A stretch of DNA of 57,671 bases from assembly GCA_017309115.1 (NCBI GenBank), contig JAFLEF010000049.1, positions 1 to 57,671 on the forward strand, written 5' to 3'. Shown here in pieces: positions 17,917 to 28,036 of this stretch (positions within the stretch are counted from its first letter, which is position 1; every line of letters starts with the position of its first letter). The notes under the pieces are model-generated. The model was not told where the DNA came from, searched no databases, and saw only the letters and a list, made by a program, of their open reading frames with translations. The position numbers were made by a program, and so were the translations under genes. The DNA comes from Verrucomicrobiota bacterium (GTDB taxonomy: Bacteria; Verrucomicrobiota; Verrucomicrobiia; Limisphaerales; UBA9464).

Positions 17917-19308
17917 TCACTGGAGATTGTGGGCGGCTTCGCGGGCCCGCTCGCGCAATAAGTTGAGTTGCAGGGCCAGGTCCGGCCGATCCACCACGTT
18001 GGTGCGCTGGAGCGGGTCCCGGGTCAGATCGTAGAGCTCTTCCTGCGATGGATTCGGCGGCAGCCACCGAATATAGGTCCACCGCTCGTCCCGAATACCC
18101 TCGCTGGGCGGAATCAGATTCGGACCAAAGTGGTGCTCAAAATAGAAGTCGGTGCGCCACCGCTCTGGCCGGTTGCCAATCAGGAGCGCGCTCAGATCCC
18201 GACCCTGCATCGCTTCCGGAACGGACAGCCCAGCCCAGGTGAGAACGGTGGGCGCCAGATCAATGTTGAGCACGAGGGACTCCTCGGTCCGACCCCGACG
18301 CGTCCGGGGCAGTCGAGGATCATAAATCATCAGCGGCACTCGCAGGGACTCCTCGTAGCCATACCACTTGTCCGCGAGACCATGCTCGCCCAGGAAGAAT
18401 CCATTGTCCGAGGTGAACACAATCACCGTGGAGTCCGCGAATCCCAAGCGCTGCAACTCCGTCCGCACCCGGCCCACCTCCCGGTCCACCCCCGTGATCA
18501 GCCGGTAGTAGTCCCGCAGAGTGGACTGGGCCATCTCCGGCGTCGCAAACCGCTTCTCCCAGCGCCGACGGGACTCCGAGTTCTGCACCCATGGCACCAT
18601 TCGCTCGAAGTCGGCGGCGGTGGCGGTCGGCGGCGGCGGAATCGTCACGTTCCGGTAGAGCGCCTCATCCCGCGGATCCGGCTGAAACTCCCGCGCCTGA
18701 CCATCGCGGGCATGCGGGGCATTGAAACTGACGGACAAACAAAAGGGCTGATCGCGGCGACAGCCCTTTAGGAATTCCAACGCCTCGTCTCCGAATCGGG
18801 CCGTGGCGTGCTGCTGTTTCGGATCGCCCGGCTCAATGAAGAGCACCCCGGCCTGACCCGGTCGGCCACGCCAGAAATCAAAGTCCTTTTCCCGCGCCGC
18901 GATGGCCGCCGCAGTACCGACTCCAAACTTGCCGATGAATCCGGTGCGATACCCCACCGACCGCAGCTGTGCGGGGTAGGTTTGAGACCATTGCTCCGGG
19001 CGAAAATCGGTGGCGAAGTCATCAATGCGATGTCGTCGCGCATACTGACCGGTCAGCAGACTGGCGCGACTGGTGCAGCAAATGGGGGTCGTAACAAAGG
19101 CCTGTCGGAATAGAATTCCGTCCGCCGCCAACCGATCCAGATGAGGAGTCTGGATCACCCGGTTACCAGCCCGTCGGATCGTGTCAAAGCGCTGATCATC
19201 GGTCAGCAGCAGCACCACATTGGGCCGGGGCGCCGCCAGAGTGGCGAAAGCCATCCAGAACAGGAGCAGCAGGCTCCCGCATTGTTGTCGGCACCGGGTG
19301 AAGCACAT
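17917..19308 (-). CDS. Secreted sulfatase (formylglycine type)
   Basis: This 463-residue protein hydrolyses sulfate esters, probably from sulfated polysaccharides, after export through its signal peptide. NVVLLLTDDQRFD supplies metal ligands D37 and D38. C77-C-T-S-R-A-S-L-L-T-G is the formylglycine motif, with threonine in place of the usual proline or alanine. FTSDNGFFLGEHGL is the second conserved sulfatase signature. YDLTRDPLQRTNV near the C-terminus is the usual closing motif. Cys77 must be oxidised to formylglycine, so a maturase should exist elsewhere in the genome. Similar genes occur in many copies in Verrucomicrobiota and Planctomycetes. The substrate cannot be inferred. A downstream in-frame ATG (M19) is a possible alternative start. 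Confidence 0.92.
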   Translation of the reverse strand: MCFTRCRQQCGSLLLLFWMAFATLAAPRPNVVLLLTDDQRFDTIRRAGNRVIQTPHLDRLAADGILFRQAFVTTPICCTSRASLLTGQYARRHRIDDFATDFRPEQWSQTYPAQLRSVGYRTGFIGKFGVGTAAAIAAREKDFDFWRGRPGQAGVLFIEPGDPKQQHATARFGDEALEFLKGCRRDQPFCLSVSFNAPHARDGQAREFQPDPRDEALYRNVTIPPPPTATAADFERMVPWVQNSESRRRWEKRFATPEMAQSTLRDYYRLITGVDREVGRVRTELQRLGFADSTVIVFTSDNGFFLGEHGLADKWYGYEESLRVPLMIYDPRLPRTRRGRTEESLVLNIDLAPTVLTWAGLSVPEAMQGRDLSALLIGNRPERWRTDFYFEHHFGPNLIPPSEGIRDERWTYIRWLPPNPSQEELYDLTRDPLQRTNVVDRPDLALQLNLLRERAREAAHNLQ

Positions 19309-19506
19309 GGCTGGACACTACGCCGGAATGGCTTCCGGGAGCCAAATCCATCCCGTGTTCACCGCTCGGGTTTCCACCTTGAGGTCTGAATCCCCAGTTT
19401 CAGGTAACCTCCCTTAGTTCGCCATTTCCCCCCAGAAGGATTGCAATAAGACCGGTCCAGAGTACTGAAAAGGGCGAGCGGTCCGTCCCCCCCGGAATCG
19501 CTCCTA

Positions 19507-19827
19507 ATGCAGAGACTAATCCTGTGCATCAATCGTCGGAGCACCCGCCTACCCCACCAGCGCGTCAGTCATATCGGAGGCATCCACCCGGATGGCCGGC
19601 ATTGGAAGCTGACCCTGGAGGAGGCGATTCTCGCCATCGAGTCCGGTGAACGTTCGTTCACGGTTCTCGCCCTCAACCACGAGGTTTTCCCGGTCGTGAT
19701 TGCCCGGGATGCCAACGGCACGAAGTATCTAAAGGCCACGGCCGACCAAGATCTGCCCGAGAGCCTGCTCAACCTTCCGGAATGCCACCGGGAGTGGGCG
19801 GTTGTCGAAAATGACGTGGCCCTCTAG
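19507..19827 (+). CDS. DUF3892-type small protein
   Basis: The protein has 106 residues. The pattern ILCINRRSTRLPHQRVSHIGGI, then GRHWKLTLEEAILAIESGERSFTV, VFPVVIARDANGTKYLKATAD and LLNLPEC matches the DUF3892 family, whose function is unknown. The start at 19507 falls one residue group before the conserved ITCI-like strand, so there is little N-terminal room for doubt. It is divergent from the sulfatase gene (198 bases, no other gene seen between them) and followed in the same direction by another small gene. Confidence 0.75.
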   Translation: MQRLILCINRRSTRLPHQRVSHIGGIHPDGRHWKLTLEEAILAIESGERSFTVLALNHEVFPVVIARDANGTKYLKATADQDLPESLLNLPECHREWAVVENDVAL

Positions 19828-19890
19828 GTGCTCTTTAGCAGATGTGAGGCGGCAAATCCCGGACCCGGATAGGCCTCCTCCCTATGCTCA

Positions 19891-20172
19891 ATGGACTTCG
19901 AGGACTTCGAAAACAGTGCCGCCAAGGACCGTCTGGTCACCCGCCTGACGCAAATTGGCTGGATTGAAACCAACTCCCTCCGGGACGGACACCAAAGTGT
20001 CCGCTTCACCGACCTGGGACTCAATTGCCTGGGGCAACTCAACTGGCTGATCAAGCAGGTGGGTTGGCCCATCGGCATGGAGGAAACCCAGGCTCTCCAG
20101 CGGATCTGCCGCCAAGCGGAGCGCCAGACCACGACTCACTGTCAGATGCACCAGCGTCGAAGCTGGGATTGA
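19891..20172 (+). CDS. Small hypothetical protein, possibly winged-helix
   Basis: The protein has 93 residues and no recognised family. The order of elements (AKDRLVTRLTQIGWIETNSL, then a short turn and HQSVRFTDLGLNCLGQL) resembles a winged-helix domain with a recognition helix and wing, as in small DNA-binding regulators. This is a guess from pattern. It lies 63 bases after the DUF3892-type gene on the same strand and is convergent with fumC, with a strong hairpin between them. There is no signal peptide or membrane segment. Confidence 0.5.
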   Translation: MDFEDFENSAAKDRLVTRLTQIGWIETNSLRDGHQSVRFTDLGLNCLGQLNWLIKQVGWPIGMEETQALQRICRQAERQTTTHCQMHQRRSWD

Positions 20173-20189
20173 GCAGACCCGTGAACCGC

Positions 20190-20220
20190 CCGACCGGAGC
20201 AGTGACGCTGCCCCGGTCGG
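20190..20220. terminator. Strong hairpin between convergent genes (terminator-like, no U-tract)
   Basis: CCGACCGGAGCAG (20190-20202) pairs with CTGCCCCGGTCGG (20208-20220) with one mismatch and a five-base loop. It lies between the stop codons of two convergent genes, so it could end transcription from both sides. No run of T follows on either strand. Confidence 0.5.
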
Positions 20221-20233
20221 CGGACGCTTCGGC

Positions 20234-21622
<1,389 letters not shown>

Positions 21623-21754
21623 GGAGGATTAATGGAGTTTCCGGAGAAGCTGTTTCCTTCGGATTGGGAATCAGGCTAGCGCCGCCCCCGGCCCGGCCGC
21701 AAATCCGCAATTCAGGTTCCGCTCGCACAGGTTTGCCGGAATAACGCAGTTGGA

Positions 21755-21880
21755 ACCGCGAATGAACGCGAATTCACGCTAATGCCCGGAAGCAGAATTG
21801 AAGTGGGGAGAGGCGTTACCGGGCACACTCAGGTACTGCTTCCCATTCCCTATTCGCGTCCATTCGCGTTCATTCGCGGT
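21755..21880. repeat. Intergenic inverted repeat (GCGAATGAACGCGAAT words)
   Basis: ACCGCGAATGAACGCGAAT near 21755-21773 recurs as its reverse complement near 21862-21880, with further degenerate CATTCGCG units between. It fills most of the gene-free 21623-21900 stretch upstream of fumC. I see no gene in that stretch. Confidence 0.6.
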
Positions 21881-21900
21881 CGCAACCGCCCGCTTACCGC

Positions 21901-22599
21901 TCAGGACTTATCACCCAGCCCCAACGTCGAGAGCACCTTCCGGCCCACCTGCCGTAAACCCAGCCGGGCGGTCTCCACCACCGCCGAGGTCAGGGGCGTC
22001 ACCAGAATCGCCCGACAGCCACTCGGGGAATACAGATCGTGATGCACCGTCCCCGACTCGGAATGGAAAAAATCCCCCGCCTTCAGGGTCTGCCCTTCCG
22101 ACACCAGATCGCCGCTCACCACAAACAATTCCTCATTCCCGGAGTGGCTGTGTTGCGGATAGGTCGCTCCCGGGGCCAGTTCGAGGTACACCATGGCGTA
22201 ATTGCTCCGCACATTGGTCGCCAGTGTCTGGGTTCGCAGACCCGGAGCGAGTCCGGTCACCCACTCGGCTTCGTCGGGCCGGACGAACCGGAATCCGGAG
22301 AGGTCCGGCGCCTTCACCTCGGGCGAAGGAGCCGATTCCAACTTGGCCTCAGCCGCCGGGGCCCGACCCAACTGCGGCGTGGAACGGATCCGGGCCAGGA
22401 TGGCCGAGCGCAGTTCGGCCGGAGGGGCCACTGGAATCACCCGTCCTACGAGGTGTCGGGCGACGGCCAGAAAGGCATCGACTTCGCCGCGAATGTCCGG
22501 GTCGCTCGCGGCCAAAGCTTCCAGGCGCACTGCCTCCGGTCGCTCCAGCGCTCCCAGAGCATACGCCGCCGCCAATTCCTGGAGTCGGGTGCAGTTCAT
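21901..22599 (-). CDS. ChrR-like cupin anti-sigma factor
   Basis: The protein has 232 residues. The N-terminal 70 residues (CTRLQELAAAYALGALERPEAVRLEALAA) resemble the zinc/helical anti-sigma domain that binds group IV sigma factors. The C-terminal half is a cupin: ELAPGATYPQHSHSGNEELFVVSGDL, KAGDFFHSESGTVHHDLYSPSGC, with histidines and a glutamate placed to hold a metal. This matches the ChrR family, in which the cupin domain senses singlet oxygen or related stress and the N-terminal domain releases the sigma factor. It overlaps the upstream sigma gene by four bases, so the two are translationally coupled. The signal sensed here is inferred from the family, not seen. Confidence 0.85.
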   Translation of the reverse strand: MNCTRLQELAAAYALGALERPEAVRLEALAASDPDIRGEVDAFLAVARHLVGRVIPVAPPAELRSAILARIRSTPQLGRAPAAEAKLESAPSPEVKAPDLSGFRFVRPDEAEWVTGLAPGLRTQTLATNVRSNYAMVYLELAPGATYPQHSHSGNEELFVVSGDLVSEGQTLKAGDFFHSESGTVHHDLYSPSGCRAILVTPLTSAVVETARLGLRQVGRKVLSTLGLGDKS

Positions 22600-23168
22600 G
22601 TGTGGTCTTCCAAAAAGTCGCGCAACGCCAACATGCCCCGCCGAATGCGGGCCTTGATCGTGCCTAAAGGCTGTCCCAGATGAGCGGCCACCTCCTGCTG
22701 GGTCAGCCCCTTGAGGAACGCGAGCTCAATGGCCTGACGCTGCTCCAACGGTAACGTGACGAGGGCCGAATGCACGGACTTGCTGTCCTCCTGCGCCGCC
22801 AGATGATGCCAGGCTCCCGGTTCCCGGGAGGTCTCCCACACCGGTTCCAACGCCACTTCGGCCGCCAACTCCGAACGCCGCCGCAAGGATCGCAAGCGGT
22901 CGATGGCTTTGTTCCGGGTCAAGGCCACCGCCCAACTAACGGGCTGCCCCAACGCGGCCTCATACAACGGAGCTCGCTCCCAAATCTGCACCGCCGCTTC
23001 TTGCAGCACATCCTCAGCATCGTGACCCGGTCCCAGAATCTTCGAGGCCACCCCAAACAGCAGGGAGGCATGCCGATCATAGAACGCCGCGAACGCCTCG
23101 GAGTCCCCGTCCCGGATCCGGGCAAACAGGTCGGCATCGGTGGGTTCAATGGTGGCGCTCGAGTCCAT
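22596..23168 (-). CDS. ECF (group IV) RNA polymerase sigma factor
   Basis: The protein has about 190 residues. Region 2 is AFYDRHASLLFGVASKILGPGHDAEDVLQEAAVQIW, and NKAIDRLRSLRRR follows. Region 4 is LPLEQRQAIELAFLKGLTQQEVAAHLGQPLGTIKARIRRGM. This is a standard two-region ECF sigma factor. The cupin anti-sigma gene overlaps its stop, so the sigma is probably held inactive until a stress signal. The frame is open upstream to 23276; the ATG at 23168 gives the usual short N-terminus (MDSSATIEPTDADLFARI). Such sigma factors often transcribe their own operon and neighbours, so the divergent exporter gene is a candidate target. Confidence 0.93.
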   Translation of the reverse strand: MDSSATIEPTDADLFARIRDGDSEAFAAFYDRHASLLFGVASKILGPGHDAEDVLQEAAVQIWERAPLYEAALGQPVSWAVALTRNKAIDRLRSLRRRSELAAEVALEPVWETSREPGAWHHLAAQEDSKSVHSALVTLPLEQRQAIELAFLKGLTQQEVAAHLGQPLGTIKARIRRGMLALRDFLEDHT

Positions 23169-23571
23169 CGTGGACCGCAGTTCGGCACCCGGCCGAGCTC
23201 CCGCCTGGATCGGATCCAACGCCGCCAGCGGCCAGTCAGACCCCCACCAATTCGAGATTCCCCACGTCCGCATCACCGTAACAACGCTTGGCGCCGACGA
23301 TCAGATGCCAGTCCCGGGGAAATTCAGCGGAAACTCGAATTCCGGTCCCGCAGGATGTCGCCAGACCTCCCCCGCGAGCCAGCCGAAATCCCTGATTCCG
23401 GCGATCCACGACACTTCCCTACCGCCACTCGGCCCGCAGCTACTCAGTCTCCCTCGGTCCGTCATCAGGGCGGCGCCCTTGGAATCCATCCCGACGACAC
23501 CGGGTTGGGCATCCGGCCCGACGCAAAGTCGGTCAATCCCTGCGGTATCCATCTGGACGTCCCGCCCCTTG
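23169..23571. other. Divergent intergenic region between the sigma gene and the ABC exporter
   Basis: About 400 bases hold no credible gene. The frame of the exporter is open through much of this region, but no conserved protein sequence is visible there. It should contain the promoters for both directions. I could not identify a convincing ECF-type -35/-10 pair by eye. Confidence 0.5.
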
Positions 23572-25482
23572 ATGCCGCCTAATGAACTCGTGAGCCACGC
23601 TGGTCAACCTGCCTCCCCTTCTCCCCAGCCGGAATCTGCCGACGCAACTCCGCCCCCGGGTGGAAGTCTCACCGGGCTGGTCCTGGAACTCCTTCGCCCC
23701 TACCGCTTGGGTTTGACCATTGTGTTCATTGCCATGCTGGTCCAAACCGCCACCAGCCTGGCCGCCCCCTGGCCCCTCAAGATCATCCTCGATAACGTCG
23801 TCGGGCATCACAAACTGCCCACCTGGCTGGCCTGGCTGAATGACCTGCCCCTGGCCCACGACAAGACCGGCCTCGCCGCCCTGGCCGCCCTGGGGGTCAT
23901 CCTGATCGCCCTGATCGGCGCCGTCGCCAGCTACGTCGCCAACTACTACACCGAGAGCGTCGGCCAATGGGTCGCCAACGATCTGCGCCTGCGGGTCTAT
24001 CACCATCTCCAGCGGCTCTCGCTCTCCTACTACGACACCCACCAGACCGGCCTGCTGCTCAGCACCATCACCGATGACGTCCTGACCATCCAGGACTTCG
24101 CGTCGTCCGCCACCCTGGGCATCCTGATCGATCTGCTCACGATCGTCGGCATGCTCGGACTGATGTTCTACCTCGATTGGGACTTTGCCCTAATCGCCGT
24201 GGGCGTAACGCCGTTCCTCCTCCTGTTCGTGGCCCGGTTCAAGAAGGCGGTGAAGAAGGCCACCCACGAAGTCCGCCATCGTCAGAGCGACATTGTCGCC
24301 GTGGTCCAGCAGGGCCTGGGTTCGATGCGGACCGTCGAAGCCTTCGGTCGCGAAGACTTGGAGGAAGCCCGCCTCGGTGAAGCCAGCCACGCCACCGTGG
24401 ACGCCGCGTTGAAGGCCCGCCGAATCAAGTCCCTGTTGTCACCGGTGGTGAACCTGACCGTCGCCTTCTGCACGGCCGTAGTGCTCTGGCGGGGTGCCTC
24501 CCTGATTCTCACCGGAGCCATGACCATCGGAGCGCTCACGGTGTTCCTGGCGTACCTGAACAAGTTTTTCAAACCGGTCCAGGACTTGGCCAAAATGACC
24601 AATACGATCGCCCAAGCCTCCGTCGGCCTGGATCGAATCCGGGCCATCCTGGACACCGACGCCATCATCCCCCAAAAACCCGACGCCCGGGATCCCGGAA
24701 CCTTGAAGGGCAAAATCTCCTTCGAGCACGTGGCCTTTGCCTACGATCCCAAAGCGCCGGTATTGCGGGACGTAAACTTCTCGATTCTACCGGGTCAGCG
24801 TATCGGCATTGTCGGCCCGACTGGCGGCGGGAAATCGACGGTGGTGAGCCTGATTTCGCGGTTCTATGACCCGACCGGCGGCAAAGTCACGATCGATGAT
24901 CACGACCTAACCGATCTCCAACTGGCGGCCTTGCGGCGGAACATTGGGTTTGTATTGCAAGACACGGTGCTGTTCCGGGGCACGGTTCGGGAAAACATTG
25001 CCTACGGACGTCCCGAAGCGACCGACGACGAGATCAAGAACGCCGCCAAGTTGGCCAACGCCGAGGAATTCATCGCCAAGATGCCGCAGGGTCTGAACAC
25101 CCTGGTGGGGGAACGCGGTTCAACCCTGTCCGGCGGCCAACGCCAGCGACTCGGAATCGCCCGGGCCATTATCCGCAATTCACCAATCCTGATACTGGAC
25201 GAACCCACTGCGGCCCTCGACACCGAGTCCGAGAAACTGGTGATGGAAGCGTTGGAACGACTGATGCAGGGCCGCACGGTCATCACGATTGCGCATCGGC
25301 TCAGCACGATTCGGGATGCCGACAAAATCGTGGTCCTTAAGGACGGTGTGGTGGCTGAGGAAGGCACCCACGACCAGTTGCTCGCGCGCAATGGAGTTTA
25401 CGCCGAACTTCACCGGATTCAGGCTGGAGGCTCCGGCCCGGCGCCGCACTCCGGTCCCTCCCCCACTCCGACACTTGGCTAA
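23572..25482 (+). CDS. ABC exporter, fused membrane and ATPase domains
   Basis: The protein has 636 residues. Six membrane segments (residues about 40-340) form a type-1 exporter domain. The ATPase domain follows with Walker A GPTGGGKST (G415-T423), signature LSGGQRQRLGIARA, Walker B ILILDEPTAALD and switch histidine IAHRLST. As a half-transporter it should work as a homodimer. Relatives export lipids, peptides or drugs (MsbA-like and others); the substrate is not predictable. The frame is open to 23140, but the first good start is the ATG at 23572, where a Pro/Ser-rich cytoplasmic tail leads into the first membrane helix. The phospholipase D-like gene follows 33 bases later on the same strand, suggesting cotranscription and a possible link to lipid handling. 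Confidence 0.93.
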   Translation: MPPNELVSHAGQPASPSPQPESADATPPPGGSLTGLVLELLRPYRLGLTIVFIAMLVQTATSLAAPWPLKIILDNVVGHHKLPTWLAWLNDLPLAHDKTGLAALAALGVILIALIGAVASYVANYYTESVGQWVANDLRLRVYHHLQRLSLSYYDTHQTGLLLSTITDDVLTIQDFASSATLGILIDLLTIVGMLGLMFYLDWDFALIAVGVTPFLLLFVARFKKAVKKATHEVRHRQSDIVAVVQQGLGSMRTVEAFGREDLEEARLGEASHATVDAALKARRIKSLLSPVVNLTVAFCTAVVLWRGASLILTGAMTIGALTVFLAYLNKFFKPVQDLAKMTNTIAQASVGLDRIRAILDTDAIIPQKPDARDPGTLKGKISFEHVAFAYDPKAPVLRDVNFSILPGQRIGIVGPTGGGKSTVVSLISRFYDPTGGKVTIDDHDLTDLQLAALRRNIGFVLQDTVLFRGTVRENIAYGRPEATDDEIKNAAKLANAEEFIAKMPQGLNTLVGERGSTLSGGQRQRLGIARAIIRNSPILILDEPTAALDTESEKLVMEALERLMQGRTVITIAHRLSTIRDADKIVVLKDGVVAEEGTHDQLLARNGVYAELHRIQAGGSGPAPHSGPSPTPTLG

Positions 25483-25515
25483 GTTGCAGTCTCGCGCTTT
25501 CATTCACCCCGAACC

Positions 25516-26526
25516 ATGTCGCACCGTTCACTCATCGTTCTTCCGGATCAATCCGCCGAACCCATCTTGGAAGCCATCAAAGGCGCCAAGAAATCGCTCC
25601 GCGTGAAGATGTTTGTCTTCTCCGATCCGGATCTTCTGGCGGCCGTGATCGATGCCCAGAAGCGCGGACTGCACGTCCGGGTCATGCTCAACGCCGCCCG
25701 CCGTGACGGTGAGGACGACAACGAGGAATCCCGCAAAACGCTGGAACGAGCCAAAGTCAAAGTTGCCGACAGCAATCCCGACTTCGGCGTCACTCACGAG
25801 AAGTCCATGGTCGTGGACGACGAACTGGCCTTTGTGAAGTCCTTGAACTGGGCCACGAAAAATCTAACCGAGACCCGTGATTACGCTGTCACCACTTCCC
25901 ACAGCCACGAGGTGAAGGAAATTTTGGACTGCTTCGAAGCCGACTGGCATCGGCAGGAATTCAAACCCAAAGGGGACGCCCGGCTCATCTGGTGTCCAGC
26001 GAATGGTCGCGAACGGGTCGCCCACTTCATTGATGAAGCGAAACACACGCTGTTCATCCAGAACGAGCGGTATCAGGACCCGGTCATCATCGAACGTCTG
26101 ATTCGCGCCAAGGAACGCGGTGTGAAGGTGCACGTCATGGCCCGTCCGCCTCACACGCTCAAAAAAGACAAGCTGCTCGAAGGCGTCAGCGGTCTGCGGA
26201 TGCTCGACGACGTGGGCGCCAAAATTCACAAGCTGAAGAAACTAAAGCTCCACGGAAAAATGCTCCTGGCGGATGGTCTTCGCGCCATTGTGGGTTCGAT
26301 CAACCTCGCCCCGGGTAGCTTTGATGACCGTCGGGAACTGGCCATCGAGGTGCACGATGACGACGTGGTGGAGGCCCTGCACAAGGTGGCGCACCACGAC
26401 TGGGAACATTCCCATCCGCTGGACCTCTCCGACAAGGGTCTGCTCGCCGACTTGGAGGATCGTGAAGGCGGCGCCGAGAAGTTGGTGCTGGATTCCAAGG
26501 GGAAGCACAAGAAGCACGACGCTTAG
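25516..26526 (+). CDS. Phospholipase D-like (HKD) protein
   Basis: The protein has 336 residues and two catalytic HxKxxxxD motifs: H94-E-K96 with D101 (THEKSMVVDD) and H246-G-K248 with D253 (LHGKMLLADG). GSINLAPGSF follows the second, as in cardiolipin synthases and related phosphatidyltransferases. There is no signal peptide or membrane segment, so it is probably cytoplasmic or peripheral. The first motif is followed by SLNWATKN rather than the usual GSxN. The C-terminus is charged (KGKHKKHD). It could act on phospholipids or on nucleic acid phosphodiesters; the family includes both. It follows the exporter gene closely and is convergent with the porin gene. Confidence 0.87.
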   Translation: MSHRSLIVLPDQSAEPILEAIKGAKKSLRVKMFVFSDPDLLAAVIDAQKRGLHVRVMLNAARRDGEDDNEESRKTLERAKVKVADSNPDFGVTHEKSMVVDDELAFVKSLNWATKNLTETRDYAVTTSHSHEVKEILDCFEADWHRQEFKPKGDARLIWCPANGRERVAHFIDEAKHTLFIQNERYQDPVIIERLIRAKERGVKVHVMARPPHTLKKDKLLEGVSGLRMLDDVGAKIHKLKKLKLHGKMLLADGLRAIVGSINLAPGSFDDRRELAIEVHDDDVVEALHKVAHHDWEHSHPLDLSDKGLLADLEDREGGAEKLVLDSKGKHKKHDA

Positions 26527-26546
26527 CCATCCCCGCTCTCGAGTCT

Positions 26547-28034
26547 TCACCAGGAAACGTCCATCTGCATTTGGAACACGACAGCGTGATCCGTCTGGGT
26601 CTGGTACGCCGGATCCCAGACGATTTGGAGATCGGGCTGAAGTCGGACCAGCGGGGTGAGGTGAAACACATATCCCACCTCCATCGTCCATTCCTGGCGG
26701 GCGGGAGGCTGACCGGACACCTCGGGCGGATCACTCCAGACCATGGCTACTCCAAAGGCATCGTTGGGTTGCCCCTCGATGAGGCCCACGTACTTGAGCG
26801 GCGCTTGCATGACGACGCCGGTACCGATCTGGGCTGAAGCACCGCCCACCACGGTGGAGCCGCCCACGCCAAATCGACCGAACACCCCGAATGGCTGGTG
26901 GGTGCCCAAGCGCTGCTGAAAGTTGAATCCGAAGCCGCCCTGAAGCGGACCGTCGGCTTGGGCGATGAAGGGCTGCACCCGATAGACACCATGCCCAAGG
27001 CCCAGAACATCGTCCGGCGTATAGCCAATCTCCCCAACCATCGACCAGTACTCCGGCGAAAACTCGTCCCAGGGCATCTGCCCCGGACCGCCATTGCCGA
27101 CGGAGGTTCCCAGCTGCCCGTACCATTCCCGGGTCGGTTGCCACTGGAGAGTGATCGCCGGGTTATAGGACGAGAGCGGTAACACCATACTGTTGACCAG
27201 GGCGGAGTTCAGGAACTGACCCCGACCGCTGTTGGCATAGGCATTGGCATCCAGATAATTCCCCTGATCCACAATGCCCGCGATCATCACCACTTCGCCC
27301 CGTGCGAAGGACTGTTGCCACGCCAACTGGGGAAGTTCGAAGCCGTTGCGTCCCGACCACACATTGGACGGGTTGGTCAGGGTCCCCAGGTTCTTCTTGG
27401 CGGACTGGGATCGCCCCGCGCCGAAGCCATTTTTGACTTCCATTTCCCAGGTCAGCCATCCCGCTTCCTCGCCGCCAGATGAGGAATACACCGTCCAGTT
27501 CCCCGCCCATTTAAACGTGTAGAATCCCAGGGTACCCTCGCCATGAGTCTCTCCCGTCATGTTCAAGAAGGTCAGCGTCTGCTGCAGGGAGTACTTCAAA
27601 CCATACGCCGACAAATCGTACTTCACGGTCTGAACCCACACGTCCAACGGCGTCGAATCGATCAACGGACCCGGCAGCATCGCCGAATTGCCAAAGGTAT
27701 CGATCCCCGAAAAGTAGGGCGCGAGCGGCGGAGCAAATGCAGGAAACCACGTAAACCCATCCTGCTTGAGTCGGCCCATTTCCAACCGATGCCGCAACAA
27801 CTCCGGCTCGGATATGCCGCGGGCTGAAGTGGGAATCTGAAGGTGCAACCCATCGGGCGGGAGAAGTCCGGCGGGAATGTCATTCGTCGGTGTGGCGACG
27901 ACCTTTCCCAAACTGTCGAACATCAAAAACTCGCCCGGATGGACCGGCGGAGGCGCCACCGAATCCTCTGCCTGGACCGCCCAAGGAAGGCCGACAACCA
28001 GAACGACGAAGCGCATTTGAGAGTACAGTCTCAT
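26547..28034 (-). CDS. OprB-family carbohydrate-selective porin
   Basis: This protein of about 495 residues has a signal peptide (RFVVLVVGLPWAVQA). Long alternating hydrophobic/aromatic strands follow, such as YSLQQTLTFLNMTGETHG, WGLTWEMEV-like strands and AITLQWQPTREWYGQLGTS, and it ends in VFQMQMDVSW with a terminal aromatic residue, as outer-membrane barrels do. The strand pattern and FARGEVVMIAGIVDQGNYLDANAYANS fit the OprB/porin B family, which lets sugars diffuse across the outer membrane. The ATG at 28034 lies just beyond the stop of the upstream TVP38-like gene, so the two are probably cotranscribed. An ATG six codons later is a possible alternative start. Confidence 0.78.
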   Translation of the reverse strand: MRLYSQMRFVVLVVGLPWAVQAEDSVAPPPVHPGEFLMFDSLGKVVATPTNDIPAGLLPPDGLHLQIPTSARGISEPELLRHRLEMGRLKQDGFTWFPAFAPPLAPYFSGIDTFGNSAMLPGPLIDSTPLDVWVQTVKYDLSAYGLKYSLQQTLTFLNMTGETHGEGTLGFYTFKWAGNWTVYSSSGGEEAGWLTWEMEVKNGFGAGRSQSAKKNLGTLTNPSNVWSGRNGFELPQLAWQQSFARGEVVMIAGIVDQGNYLDANAYANSGRGQFLNSALVNSMVLPLSSYNPAITLQWQPTREWYGQLGTSVGNGGPGQMPWDEFSPEYWSMVGEIGYTPDDVLGLGHGVYRVQPFIAQADGPLQGGFGFNFQQRLGTHQPFGVFGRFGVGGSTVVGGASAQIGTGVVMQAPLKYVGLIEGQPNDAFGVAMVWSDPPEVSGQPPARQEWTMEVGYVFHLTPLVRLQPDLQIVWDPAYQTQTDHAVVFQMQMDVSW

Positions 28035-28036
28035 AG

